Source: an uncultured Selenomonadaceae bacterium (GTDB lineage Bacteria; Bacillota; Negativicutes; Selenomonadales; Selenomonadaceae). Taken from it: a stretch of 34,388 nt of DNA. This document shows, piece after piece, positions 18,475 through 28,373 of the stretch. The notes below the pieces were generated by a model, which saw only the letters and a program-made list of their open reading frames with translations, did no database searches and was not told the DNA's origin. Position 1 is the first letter of the stretch; each line of letters starts with the position of its first letter. The stretch is from positions 1-34,388 of the forward strand of contig CAJOPN010000031.1 in NCBI GenBank assembly GCA_905236285.1. The letters run 5' to 3'. The translations under genes and the position numbers were made by a program.

Positions 18475-20379
18475 ATGTCAGCATTGGCAGTTGCATTGAC
18501 CGGTAATCCAAATACCGGCAAGTCAACAATTTTTAATGAATTAACGGGAGCACATCAAAAAATAGGAAATTGGCCCGGTGTAACAGTTGATAAAAAAGTC
18601 GGTTACGTTACATATAAAGATCGTACAATTTCCGTCATCGATTTGCCGGGCACTTATTCAATAAATGCTCATTCGCAGGAAGAAATAGTTGTCAGCGATT
18701 ATTTCAAAGAAAATAAACCTGATATTGTCGTAAATATTCTTGACGCATCGAATATTTCACGAAATTTATTTTTGACTGTCCAGCTTATGGAAAACGGTAT
18801 TCCACTCATCATTAATCTTAACATGATGGACGAGGCTCAACGTCAAGGAATTAAAATTAACGAAAAAGAGCTTGAAAAATGTTTCGGGATGCCTGTGACA
18901 AATACAGTCGGCCGCAGTAATAAAAGCGTCAAAGTTTTGCTTGATGTTTTTACCGAAACACGAATGTCTGATTATCATCCAAGTGAAATGATGCAGGCTC
19001 ATATCGACAAAGTAAATCAAATTAAAGCCAGCGGAATGTCTGCAGAAAAAATTGATGAAGAAGTTATAGCCGCACGCTATGATTTTATTGATAAAGTTAT
19101 GTCTCAAGCTGTGACTACCGAACATATCGGCAATACTTTTTCGGATAAACTTGATTCATGGCTTGCGAATGGTTTTCAATCTCTTGTAATAATGTTCGCC
19201 TTGTTCTATCTTTTATTTCAATTTACATTTAATTGGGTCGGTCAACCTCTCGCAGATTTATTGGGAGATTTTTTGACGGGAGATTTGGTCGATTGGGCAA
19301 AGGAAGCAATGGAAGAGGCAGGAGTTGCTGATTGGATGCAGTCACTCGTTGCAGATGGAGTTCTTGCAGGTGTCGGTGCAGTCGTTGGATTTGTTCCTTT
19401 GATTTTTACTTTGTTTTTCTGTTTGAGTTTTCTCGACGGTACAGGTTACATGGCAAGAGTTGCATTTGTTCTTGATCCGATTATGCGCCGTGCAGGTCTC
19501 AGCGGAAAAAGTATCATGCCGTTGATTATGGGATTCGGCTGCGGAGTTCCTGCAATTATGGCGGCTCGCGGAATGGATACAAATAAAGACAGAATGATTT
19601 CGGTTTTGATTACTCCGTTTTTGACTTGTAATGCAAAAGTTCCGATTATGGCTCTCTTCGCCGCAATGTTTTTCCCTGATAATGCTGCTGATATTGTTTT
19701 CGCAATGTATTTTGTCGGTCTCGCAATCGCAATTATTGCCGCTAAAATTTTAAGTCAAACTGCTTTTAAATCTGAACCGTCAACATTTTTGCTTGAACTT
19801 CCTCCTTATCGTATGCCGGCAATGAAAACTGTTTTGCTCGAAACTTGGGACAAAGGCAAAGGCTATCTTGTTAAAGCCGGTACAATTATTTTTGCCATGA
19901 CTGTTATGATTTGGTTCTTGTCAAGTTTCAATTCGGACGGAATGACTGAAGACATGGATCAATCTTATCTCGCTTCAATCGGTTCTGCAACTTCGGTTTT
20001 GTTTGCTCCTCAAGGTTTTGATACATGGGAAGCAGGTGCGGCAGTTGTAACAGGTGTAATGGCTAAAGAGGCTGTTGTTTCGACTATGGGTATTCTTTAC
20101 GGAATCGGCGACGATGTTTCCACTGAAGTTGAAGATGCCGACGATACCGCCTCTCAATTTATGGCTACTTCAATGGCGGCTGCTTTCACTCCTCTTTCAG
20201 CTCTGGCTTTTATGGTTTTCACTCAGCTTTACTCTCCCTGCGTTACTGCTCTCGGTACTGTTAAGAAAGAAACTCAATCCTGGAAATGGATGGCTTTCAC
20301 TTTCATTTATACATGTTCGGTTGCCTGGATTATTTCAATGCTCGTCTATCAAGTCGGCAGAATTTTAGGCTTTGAATAA
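18475..20379 (+). CDS. feoB: Ferrous iron transport protein FeoB
   Basis: ALTGNPNTGKSTIFNELTGAHQKIGNWPGVTVDKK; DLPGTYSI; FGCGVPAIMAARGMD. Confidence 0.98.
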   Translation: MSALAVALTGNPNTGKSTIFNELTGAHQKIGNWPGVTVDKKVGYVTYKDRTISVIDLPGTYSINAHSQEEIVVSDYFKENKPDIVVNILDASNISRNLFLTVQLMENGIPLIINLNMMDEAQRQGIKINEKELEKCFGMPVTNTVGRSNKSVKVLLDVFTETRMSDYHPSEMMQAHIDKVNQIKASGMSAEKIDEEVIAARYDFIDKVMSQAVTTEHIGNTFSDKLDSWLANGFQSLVIMFALFYLLFQFTFNWVGQPLADLLGDFLTGDLVDWAKEAMEEAGVADWMQSLVADGVLAGVGAVVGFVPLIFTLFFCLSFLDGTGYMARVAFVLDPIMRRAGLSGKSIMPLIMGFGCGVPAIMAARGMDTNKDRMISVLITPFLTCNAKVPIMALFAAMFFPDNAADIVFAMYFVGLAIAIIAAKILSQTAFKSEPSTFLLELPPYRMPAMKTVLLETWDKGKGYLVKAGTIIFAMTVMIWFLSSFNSDGMTEDMDQSYLASIGSATSVLFAPQGFDTWEAGAAVVTGVMAKEAVVSTMGILYGIGDDVSTEVEDADDTASQFMATSMAAAFTPLSALAFMVFTQLYSPCVTALGTVKKETQSWKWMAFTFIYTCSVAWIISMLVYQVGRILGFE

Positions 20380-20392
20380 AATTTTCTGAAAT

Positions 20393-20443
20393 AAAAAAAA
20401 ATCCCGAAGAATTTTTTTAAAAAGTTCAACGGGAATTTTTTTT
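20393..20443. terminator. Bidirectional terminator between convergent feoB and GT41 gene
   Basis: A-tract TCCCG ... CGGGA T-tract (20402-20406/20430-20434). Confidence 0.65.
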
Positions 20444-20470
20444 GCGATTAAGAATCTTTTAAAACTTTTT

Positions 20471-23400
20471 TTAACTCTCTTGAGTCTCTTGCGTCGATTG
20501 AGTCGGCTGCGTTTGTCTTATTATATGTTCGTAACATTGTTCCAATACTCTTGTGTAATGTTTCGGCTGTACAGCATTGGTTCGTTGCAGTCTCATTCTT
20601 AAATCTCTGTGCAATAAATTTAAAACTTCTTTGTCATTCGCCAAACCTACTGCTCTTGCAACATATTCATCGCCGGTTCTTACTGCAAAATCTTTCAAGC
20701 CCAAACTTTGCAAAATTGTCATAGCAAATCTTGTGTCGCGTCTTTCGTTGTAAATGCTTATCACAGGTACACCCATGAATAATGAATCCAAAGTTCTTAC
20801 AGCGTCCGACATAGGAAATGTATCGAGTGAAATATCAATTTGCAAATAATTTGTAATGTAATCCATCAACAACGGCTGAAAAGTTACGTTATCCATATTG
20901 AAACCGATTTTTTTCAATCTTTGATATGCTTGATCGACGAGAGAATCGCTCACAAATTCTTCGGCTCTCAAAATGAGTTTGGAGTTAGGCACGCGATTTA
21001 AAATTGTTTTCCAGACATTGAGCATATCATCGCCGATTTTATTGTAAGAATGAAATGCTCCGAATGTTACATATCCGTTTTGAATTGAAGGAGGCGGAGC
21101 AGGCTGAGGTGCCTCGCTGTTGCTTGCATAACAAAATTGACATGGCATATAAATAAATGTTTCTTTAAAATATTTGTCACGTTCATCAGGCGGATCGGTT
21201 TGTTTGTCTGTTATGAAGTAGCTGATGGAATTTAATCCCGTCGTTGCAGGTGAACCGATTCCCGATACTTGCAGCGGTGCAGGATGATATGCAAATACCG
21301 GCAAGCCTGTCTCTGTTCTGTGTCCCGATAAATCTACCAATATATCAATTTCATCTTCGTGAATTTTTTGTGCAAGTTCTTTGACCGACAAATCTGAAAC
21401 TCTTTCAAAATGTTCTACTGCCGGTTCCATTGCCTGAGTAAACGGATCATCAAATTTATTTAGTGAATACGCCGTGACTTCAAAATAATCTCTGTCGTGA
21501 CAGGCAAGTATTCCGTAAATCAATGAAAAATCATCGCCTTGCTTAAAATAAGGTGAAACATATCCGACTTTGATTCTGCGTTCGTTGAGGACAATTTTTT
21601 TGAATCCGTTAAATTTGTTGTAAGGCTGAATTTTTGCGAAGAGATTTTGATATTCAAAATTATTGTTCACGAGGTCTTCAGTAGAAATTGCAAGATGTTG
21701 AAGTGCATAAAGCGTTTTACTGAAAATAAATGCGCGTTCCTCATTGTCTTTTGCAAGCGGCAATGCTTTATTGTAAACATCAACCGAAATTTTGCAGTCG
21801 CCGTTAATCAACGCAAGTTCGCCGTATATCATATAATATTTTTTCGCCAACTCACGGTCTTTTTCAATTTGTGAAATATATTTTTCGACACTTTTAATTG
21901 TCTCGTAAGCCGTCGCATAATCAAAAAGATTTTGTTCAGCCTTCGCTCTCGTAATTAAAATTTCTGCAATTTTATCTGTTTCAATTCTGCTTGCCTTGTC
22001 GAGCCAATACTTTACACGCTTAATATTCGTCGCATTTTGAATTACATTGTTCCAAAAATTTTTTTCATAATCAATATATTCAAGCGATTGCCGGTATAAT
22101 TTTTCAACGTCTTCTTTCGTCAATTCAGGTTCATCTTGAGGAAAATCAGGCAATTCTTCACCGTTTACCCACGCATTCCAAATTTTTTCGTAAGCCTCTT
22201 CAATTTCACCCATGTAAGTTATGTCATTCATTATCGGTGATTGTCTCATTCTGCGGCGCAATGTCAAATGATATTCTCTTATTTTATCCCAATCATTTGC
22301 AAGCTCGATTGCTTTTTGAATGTATTCTTCTTCAGTAAATGTGCAAAGTTCATCAAGTCCCATATTATGAAGAAGTGAATATCCAAATCTGCCGTTATGT
22401 CTCTCGCCTACCAATGTTATTACAGGTACTCCCATATAAAGAGCGTCGCAAGTCGTACCGCCTCCCGGATATGGAAATGTATCAAGTGCTATGTCCGTCA
22501 AATTATATTTTTTCAAATATTCTTGTTCATCAGGCTCAATTATTACTCTGTCCAAATCAATACCTGCTTTTGTCATTCTTTCCTTCGCGTCATTGATTCC
22601 ATATTCCGATCTGAATGCTTTTCCCTTTAAAAATAATTTGGAATTTTCAACGGCTTTTAAAATTTTTCCCCACGCACTTAACGTTTCATCGGTTACCTTT
22701 GCAAAATTATTGAAACTGACGAAAGTTATATAACCGTTTTTCGTGCAAGGAGCAGGAGAAATTTCCATCGGTGCATCATGCCACATGTAACAAAAATGAC
22801 TGTGTTGAAGCCGCAAAATCTTTTCGCTGAAAAATTTGTCATTAAGTCCGACAGGATCTGTAAATTTATCGCAAAGAAAATAATCAATCGTTTTTAAGCC
22901 CGTAGAATTGAACCAGCCGATTGCAGAAATACAGACTGGCGCAGGTTTATAGCTCATTACCTGCAAAACATTGTTCGCCGTGTGTCCCGATAAATCTATC
23001 AATATATCAATTTCATCTTCACGAATTTTTTTTGCGGCTTGATAAGGCGTGTGAAATAAAATATTTGTCCAGCCATCTACTCCCGCTTTAAATTCTTCCG
23101 CCGCGTGATCTTCCATATTTTTCGGATAGCAATACACTTCAAATTTATTTTTGTCGTAACATTTATAAAATGCGTAAGAGAAAAATGCAACGACGTGACG
23201 GCGAATATCAGGCGAAATATAACCAATACGAATTTTATCATGTTTCGGATGCGTCGCAGGATCAAATTTAAAAATTTTTCTGCCTTCAAAAATATTATTG
23301 TAATCGCAGATCGCCTTGAATAAATCTTCGCGACTGATATTTATATTGTGCAGCGAAAATAAATAATTGCTGTAATCGTCGCATTTAATATTAAATAAAT

Positions 23401-23902
23401 ATTTGTAAGTGTCGGGATCATTTACATATGGAGTTATATCATTTACCGAACTTTTATAATAATGCTCGATACTTTTCGGAGCATCACCGACATATCTGTA
23501 AGCATGTCCCAAAATATTATGAATCATCATCGTTGTCAAAAGTGATGAACCCGGTACTGTCAAAGCCTCTTCGCCGTATTTTATACAGCCTTCATAATCG
23601 TGTCGCAAATCATATACTCGCGATTTTAAAAATACTCTGTAACCACTCGGCGGAAAATGTTTTTCCATGTATTGAGAACCTTTTTCTGCTCTGTCCACCT
23701 CATTCAAATCAACAAAAATTGAAGTCACTTTCTCCATTGGAAACGGATCGTTGGGTTTCATTGCCATTATTTGATCCGCAAGTTCAATTGTTCTTTGGCG
23801 ATCATGTTTATTCATATGAACGTCAAGCAATTCGGCTAAAAGTGCCTCCAAATTTTTTTTCTTCTTCGCTTCAGTTTTCTGTGTCGTTTTAATTTTTCGC
23901 AT
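20471..23902 (-). CDS. Large protein with TPR-like regions and two GT41 (O-GlcNAc transferase/SPINDLY-like) modules
   Basis: Module 1: IRIGYISPDIRRHVVAFFSY...IDILIDLSGHTANN...NGYITFVSFNNFAKVTDETLSAW...LDTFPYPGGGTTCDALYMGVPVITLVGERHNGRFGYSLL. Module 2: IKVGYVSPYFKQGDDFSLIY...IDILVDLSGHRTETG...NGYVTFGAFHSYNKIGDDMLNVW...LDTFPMSDAVRTLDSLFMGVPVISI. Confidence 0.9.
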   Translation of the reverse strand: MRKIKTTQKTEAKKKKNLEALLAELLDVHMNKHDRQRTIELADQIMAMKPNDPFPMEKVTSIFVDLNEVDRAEKGSQYMEKHFPPSGYRVFLKSRVYDLRHDYEGCIKYGEEALTVPGSSLLTTMMIHNILGHAYRYVGDAPKSIEHYYKSSVNDITPYVNDPDTYKYLFNIKCDDYSNYLFSLHNINISREDLFKAICDYNNIFEGRKIFKFDPATHPKHDKIRIGYISPDIRRHVVAFFSYAFYKCYDKNKFEVYCYPKNMEDHAAEEFKAGVDGWTNILFHTPYQAAKKIREDEIDILIDLSGHTANNVLQVMSYKPAPVCISAIGWFNSTGLKTIDYFLCDKFTDPVGLNDKFFSEKILRLQHSHFCYMWHDAPMEISPAPCTKNGYITFVSFNNFAKVTDETLSAWGKILKAVENSKLFLKGKAFRSEYGINDAKERMTKAGIDLDRVIIEPDEQEYLKKYNLTDIALDTFPYPGGGTTCDALYMGVPVITLVGERHNGRFGYSLLHNMGLDELCTFTEEEYIQKAIELANDWDKIREYHLTLRRRMRQSPIMNDITYMGEIEEAYEKIWNAWVNGEELPDFPQDEPELTKEDVEKLYRQSLEYIDYEKNFWNNVIQNATNIKRVKYWLDKASRIETDKIAEILITRAKAEQNLFDYATAYETIKSVEKYISQIEKDRELAKKYYMIYGELALINGDCKISVDVYNKALPLAKDNEERAFIFSKTLYALQHLAISTEDLVNNNFEYQNLFAKIQPYNKFNGFKKIVLNERRIKVGYVSPYFKQGDDFSLIYGILACHDRDYFEVTAYSLNKFDDPFTQAMEPAVEHFERVSDLSVKELAQKIHEDEIDILVDLSGHRTETGLPVFAYHPAPLQVSGIGSPATTGLNSISYFITDKQTDPPDERDKYFKETFIYMPCQFCYASNSEAPQPAPPPSIQNGYVTFGAFHSYNKIGDDMLNVWKTILNRVPNSKLILRAEEFVSDSLVDQAYQRLKKIGFNMDNVTFQPLLMDYITNYLQIDISLDTFPMSDAVRTLDSLFMGVPVISIYNERRDTRFAMTILQSLGLKDFAVRTGDEYVARAVGLANDKEVLNLLHRDLRMRLQRTNAVQPKHYTRVLEQCYEHIIRQTQPTQSTQETQES

Positions 23903-24956
23903 TAACTTTTCTCCTCCACAATTCTAATCTTTTCCTTGCTCCTTCTGCCATTTTCGGCGTTAAAAGCATTGGCTCCAAACCTTTATATGTTTCGTATTTT
24001 TTTAATGCTTTCTCCATTAACGGAATTGCATCAACAAAATTTCCTTTCGATGCCAAACATTCCGCATATTCTGCACAGAACTCAGGTATTTCTGGAAATT
24101 GATTCATTGCAATTTGTACATATTTAATTCTGTCGTCAATTCTTTCAGGAAATTTCGCCAGCAAATTTAAAAGTATTCTGTGCGATGAACTTGCAAATGT
24201 TGTGTCGCGTCGTCCGCCTTCAATGTCAAGGATTGCATATTTTTCGGCGTTCGGATAATCTTTCAAGCCGTTGTAACATTGCGCGATATATCCATAAACA
24301 TTTTCGGGATGATTTGTTACTTCCAATTCGGCAAGCAATAATTTTAAATTTCTCCTCGCCTTATCCATATTTATTTTTGCAGAATATCCCGTGTGATACA
24401 ATTCCAAAAGATTTGTCGGTATCATCGTTACTTTGCCGATTGTATTTCCGTCGGATTTTCTCAATTCTTCGTGAATCCTTCCGTGATAACGACAACCTTT
24501 CATATTTTTGTACATTCGCAAAATATATGTCGTGTCCATAACCTTATTGTCTCTGTCGACATCAATATTAACAAGATTGACTAAAAGTCCTTCTTTATCA
24601 TGCTTGTCTGCCTGCTCGATTATCGCACGTATATTTTTGCCTGAATCATTCGGAAAATATTCATCGGCATCCAAAAAAATTATCCAATCTCCTGTTGCAT
24701 TATCCAACGCCAAATTTCTCGGTGTTGAAAAATCATTGTTCCATTCGCATTCAAAAATTTTTGCGCCGTAACTTTTTGCAATTTCAATCGTGTTGTCCGT
24801 TGAGCCCGTATCGACTATTACTATTTCATCGACCTGCTTTTGAAGACTCTCTATTGAAATCGGCAAATTTCGCGACTCGTTTTTTACGATATAGCAAACA
24901 CTTATTTTTAATGTTTTATTTTTTGCTATTTTTTTCGACGGTTTTAATTTCCTCAA
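23889..24956 (-). CDS. GT2 glycosyltransferase with C-terminal TPR-like region (paralog 1)
   Basis: KISVCYIVKNESRNLPISIESLQKQVDEIVIVDTGSTDNT; PRNLALDNATGDWIIFLDADEYF; TTG start. Confidence 0.9.
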   Translation of the reverse strand: MRKLKPSKKIAKNKTLKISVCYIVKNESRNLPISIESLQKQVDEIVIVDTGSTDNTIEIAKSYGAKIFECEWNNDFSTPRNLALDNATGDWIIFLDADEYFPNDSGKNIRAIIEQADKHDKEGLLVNLVNIDVDRDNKVMDTTYILRMYKNMKGCRYHGRIHEELRKSDGNTIGKVTMIPTNLLELYHTGYSAKINMDKARRNLKLLLAELEVTNHPENVYGYIAQCYNGLKDYPNAEKYAILDIEGGRRDTTFASSSHRILLNLLAKFPERIDDRIKYVQIAMNQFPEIPEFCAEYAECLASKGNFVDAIPLMEKALKKYETYKGLEPMLLTPKMAEGARKRLELWRRKVNAKN

Positions 24957-24963
24957 AATTTCT

Positions 24964-25872
24964 TCACCTCTTCAAATTTTTATTTATATAATCCGTCAGC
25001 AATTTATGCTGTAAGAGTAATTCTTGATCTTTCGGAAAATGTTTCAATGCTTCATTCAAAATTTTCATTATTTCATCAAGCGGACGATTTAATTTTCTCA
25101 TTGCGTACAAAGTTTTCTTATAAAAAATTGCAAGTCCCGTTATCGGTCTTTCATTCGTAGACAATAATTTTTCGGCATGATACAAAACTTTTTCATAATC
25201 TTCAAGTGCAAAGTAACAATCAACCAATGCAATATTATGACGCGTTTGAAGACCTATTTTTTCTGTTTCGGACTTTATTATTGCAAGATTTCTTTTTAAT
25301 TTGCTTTCGGCTTTCGTCGTGCTGTAACCTGTATGATACAATGTCAAATCTTTGTCGGCAATTTTATATTTCAATTCGCCGCCGTTTATATTTTCAACAT
25401 TCTCGTGAATTAAGCCTCTGTATCTCAAATAATCGACGTTACGAATTGCTCGCAGATAATAATCTTGATTTAAAATTTTATTTTCATCATCTTCATCAAT
25501 GTCAATTCGCAGCATGAAAATTGCATCTGTAGACTTTGAAAAATTTTCTATTGCCGCACGAATTTTTTTCGGATAAATAAAAAATTCATCGGCATCAATC
25601 ATTATTATAAAATCTCCTGTTGCATTGTCCAACGCCAAATTTCTCGGTGTCGAAAAATCATCATTCCAATCAGTTGAAATTATTTTTGCTCCGTATGATT
25701 CGGCAATCTCAACCGTTTTATCACTTGATCCCGTATCGACAATAATAATCTCATCAACCGAATTTTTCAAGCTCTCTATTGACCGCGAAATATTTTTTTC
25801 CTCATTTTTGACTATATAGCAAGCCGATATTTTTATTTTCTTTGAACCGGATTTATTTTTAATTTTTCGCAT
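24964..25872 (-). CDS. GT2 glycosyltransferase with C-terminal TPR-like region (paralog 2)
   Basis: KISACYIVKNEEKNISRSIESLKNSVDEIIIVDTGSSDKT; PRNLALDNATGDFIIMIDADEFF; ATG 25872 overlaps end of paralog 3. Confidence 0.9.
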   Translation of the reverse strand: MRKIKNKSGSKKIKISACYIVKNEEKNISRSIESLKNSVDEIIIVDTGSSDKTVEIAESYGAKIISTDWNDDFSTPRNLALDNATGDFIIMIDADEFFIYPKKIRAAIENFSKSTDAIFMLRIDIDEDDENKILNQDYYLRAIRNVDYLRYRGLIHENVENINGGELKYKIADKDLTLYHTGYSTTKAESKLKRNLAIIKSETEKIGLQTRHNIALVDCYFALEDYEKVLYHAEKLLSTNERPITGLAIFYKKTLYAMRKLNRPLDEIMKILNEALKHFPKDQELLLQHKLLTDYINKNLKR

Positions 25873-27241
25873 TTGATTCACCTTTCAACTGCAAAAGTTT
25901 TAAATAAATTCTGTCTGCAATTCTCGTGAAATAACAATTATCATGCGTTTCATCGGTTATTTCGTTCCACACGTCTATTGACTTTTGAAGATCGCGTATT
26001 CCTTCATCAATTCGATTGTTCGACGCGAATATCATTCCGCGTTCAGCATAAAATTCGGGACATTTCGGCAAAAATTTAATCGCCTCGTTTACGATTTTCA
26101 AAATTTCTTCGACAGGTTTTTCAAGAAGATACATTGCTTTTATCATGTCGCGATAAACTCTGTCGGTACGATAATTATTTTTGATTGCCGCTTTTGCATA
26201 TTTCAACGCATTTTTTGAATCATTCATATCGGAGTAACAACTTGCAAGCTGAGCGATTAAAACCGGTTTTGCTCCGACTTTTTCAATTTCAATTTGAATC
26301 TTTGCAATATCTCTTCTGCAATATGATTCATTCGCCTCTTTTAATTTTTTCAATCTCTCAAACAAAATTCCCTGCTGATCGTAGAAAAATGGAATTTCAG
26401 GAAATTTCTTAATTGTGTCGTCGAGAAATTTTAAACAATCTTCAGTCGGATATTTTAATTCGTACATTGCTTTCAAAATATGTATGAAAGGTGCTTCGGG
26501 ATTTGTAATAATTGATTTATAATTTTCGGCAGCACGTTTTGAATAATAAAGAGCCTTTTCATAATCACCGAGTCCGATATAACAATTTGCATAAGACATA
26601 TCCTGCTGAATACGATAACCGAGTTTTTTTTCTTCAAGCTCAAGAATTTTTAAATTGCGAAGGTATTTATCACGATGAATATTTGCAGAGTAACCTGTAT
26701 GATAAATTAAAAATGCATCTCCACCAAAAATATATTTCAAATTGCCGCTTTCAATGTCTTCAATATTTTCGTGAATCATTCCGCGATAACGAATATATTT
26801 TACGTTGCGGAAAATTCTTAAATTGTTGTCTTGATTGATAACTTTAAAATTATTGTCACTATCAACATTTAAACGCGGAATTACAATCGCATCGGTTTCC
26901 TTGTCAAAAAATTCAATCGCTGAACGAACTTTTTCGGGATATGCAAAATTTTCATCTGCGTCCAAAAAAATTATCCAATCTCCGCTTGCGTTGTCGATTG
27001 CGAGATTGCGAGGTGCAGAAAAATCATCCTGCCAAGTCGTACGAATAATTTTTGCTCCGTAATTTTCGGCGACCTCGATTGTCTTATCCGTAGAGCCAGT
27101 ATCAACGACGATAATTTCATCAACAAAATCTTTCAATGAGCGGATTGATTGCGATAAGTTTTTTTCTTCATTTTTTGTGATGTAACATGCCGATATTTTC
27201 AATTTTGATTTTAATTTTTTCGTCGATTTTATTTTTCTCAT
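25859..27241 (-). CDS. GT2 glycosyltransferase with extended TPR region (paralog 3)
   Basis: KISACYITKNEEKNLSQSIRSLKDFVDEIIVVDTGSTDKT; PRNLAIDNASGDWIIFLDADENF; 460 aa with several TPR-like units. Confidence 0.9.
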   Translation of the reverse strand: MRKIKSTKKLKSKLKISACYITKNEEKNLSQSIRSLKDFVDEIIVVDTGSTDKTIEVAENYGAKIIRTTWQDDFSAPRNLAIDNASGDWIIFLDADENFAYPEKVRSAIEFFDKETDAIVIPRLNVDSDNNFKVINQDNNLRIFRNVKYIRYRGMIHENIEDIESGNLKYIFGGDAFLIYHTGYSANIHRDKYLRNLKILELEEKKLGYRIQQDMSYANCYIGLGDYEKALYYSKRAAENYKSIITNPEAPFIHILKAMYELKYPTEDCLKFLDDTIKKFPEIPFFYDQQGILFERLKKLKEANESYCRRDIAKIQIEIEKVGAKPVLIAQLASCYSDMNDSKNALKYAKAAIKNNYRTDRVYRDMIKAMYLLEKPVEEILKIVNEAIKFLPKCPEFYAERGMIFASNNRIDEGIRDLQKSIDVWNEITDETHDNCYFTRIADRIYLKLLQLKGESNAKN

Positions 27242-28372
27242 TTATTTCACCTTGTTGTAATTTGCTTGCTGATAAAGATAGCGTTGATTGTGAGGAGAAA
27301 TTTTCAAAGCCTCAGAGATATTTCTTTTCGCCTCTTTTAAATTTCCTTTCAAAAATTCCAATTCTGCCGACTGTGCAAAAACTACGTCCATAATTCGCGG
27401 ATAATAAGAATTTTCGTAAGTTTCGGCAGGCAAATTTTTCCATATTGACAGCGATTTTTTAAAATATTCAAGAGCTTCTTCAAGTCGATTCAAATCACAA
27501 AGTGTAATTGCACGTTCGGCATAAAATTCAGGCAGTTGAGGAAGAATTTTAATTGCATCGTCAATTACTTTCAAAACTTCTTCATCGGATTGATTTAAAT
27601 TTCTCATGGCATTCATCAAATTTCGATACAATCTGCCGCGACCTGTCAATTCAATCGTCGAAGAATTGAGAGCTTTTTTCACATAAAAAATAACTTTTTC
27701 ATAATCGCCGAGTCCCATATAACAATCAGCCAAAGTAATATCATGCTGCGGACGATGTCCCGAAATTTTTTCTTCACGTTCAATCATTTCAAGATTGCGT
27801 TGAAGTTTTTGTTTAATTTTTGAGGCGGCATAACCTGTGTGAAAAATCGTCAAATCCGAACTGCCGAAAATATAATTCATCTCGCCGCCTTTTATATTCG
27901 TCAAATGTTCGTGAATCAAACCTCTGTATCTCAAATAATCGACATTTTTAAAAATTCTCATGCTCCAATCGTGATTGAGTTCGCGATTTTGTTCTTCGTC
28001 AATATCAATTCGCGGAATTATAATTGTCTCTGCAGATGTTTTTGATATTTCCGATCTTATTTTATTTGGATTTTTAAAAAATTCGTCAGCGTCCAAAAAA
28101 ATTATCCAATCGCCTGTTGCATTTTCGATTGCAAGATTTCGAGGCGTTGAAAAATCATCGTTCCAAGCCATCGTTAAAATTTTTGCGTTAAATGATTTTG
28201 CAATTTCAACAGTTGAATCAGTCGAGCCGGTATCAACGACAATTATTTCATCAACGGCGGATTTTATACTTTCCAATGAGCGCGGCAAATTTTTTTCTTC
28301 ATTTTTAACCATGTAACACGCAGAAATTTTTATTTTTTTTGAACCGGATTTATTTTTTTTAATTTTTCTCAT
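27242..28372 (-). CDS. GT2 glycosyltransferase with C-terminal TPR (paralog 4)
   Basis: KISACYMVKNEEKNLPRSLESIKSAVDEIIVVDTGSTDST; PRNLAIENATGDWIIFLDADEFF. Confidence 0.9.
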   Translation of the reverse strand: MRKIKKNKSGSKKIKISACYMVKNEEKNLPRSLESIKSAVDEIIVVDTGSTDSTVEIAKSFNAKILTMAWNDDFSTPRNLAIENATGDWIIFLDADEFFKNPNKIRSEISKTSAETIIIPRIDIDEEQNRELNHDWSMRIFKNVDYLRYRGLIHEHLTNIKGGEMNYIFGSSDLTIFHTGYAASKIKQKLQRNLEMIEREEKISGHRPQHDITLADCYMGLGDYEKVIFYVKKALNSSTIELTGRGRLYRNLMNAMRNLNQSDEEVLKVIDDAIKILPQLPEFYAERAITLCDLNRLEEALEYFKKSLSIWKNLPAETYENSYYPRIMDVVFAQSAELEFLKGNLKEAKRNISEALKISPHNQRYLYQQANYNKVK

Positions 28373-28373
28373 T

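Noticed and set aside
22339-22733. Overlapping small plus-strand ORFs
   Set aside because: Three overlapping frames antisense to the GT41 gene; consistent with low stop density, not coding.
23428-23892. 154-aa plus-strand ORF
   Set aside because: Antisense to the GT41 gene; no SD or protein family signal.
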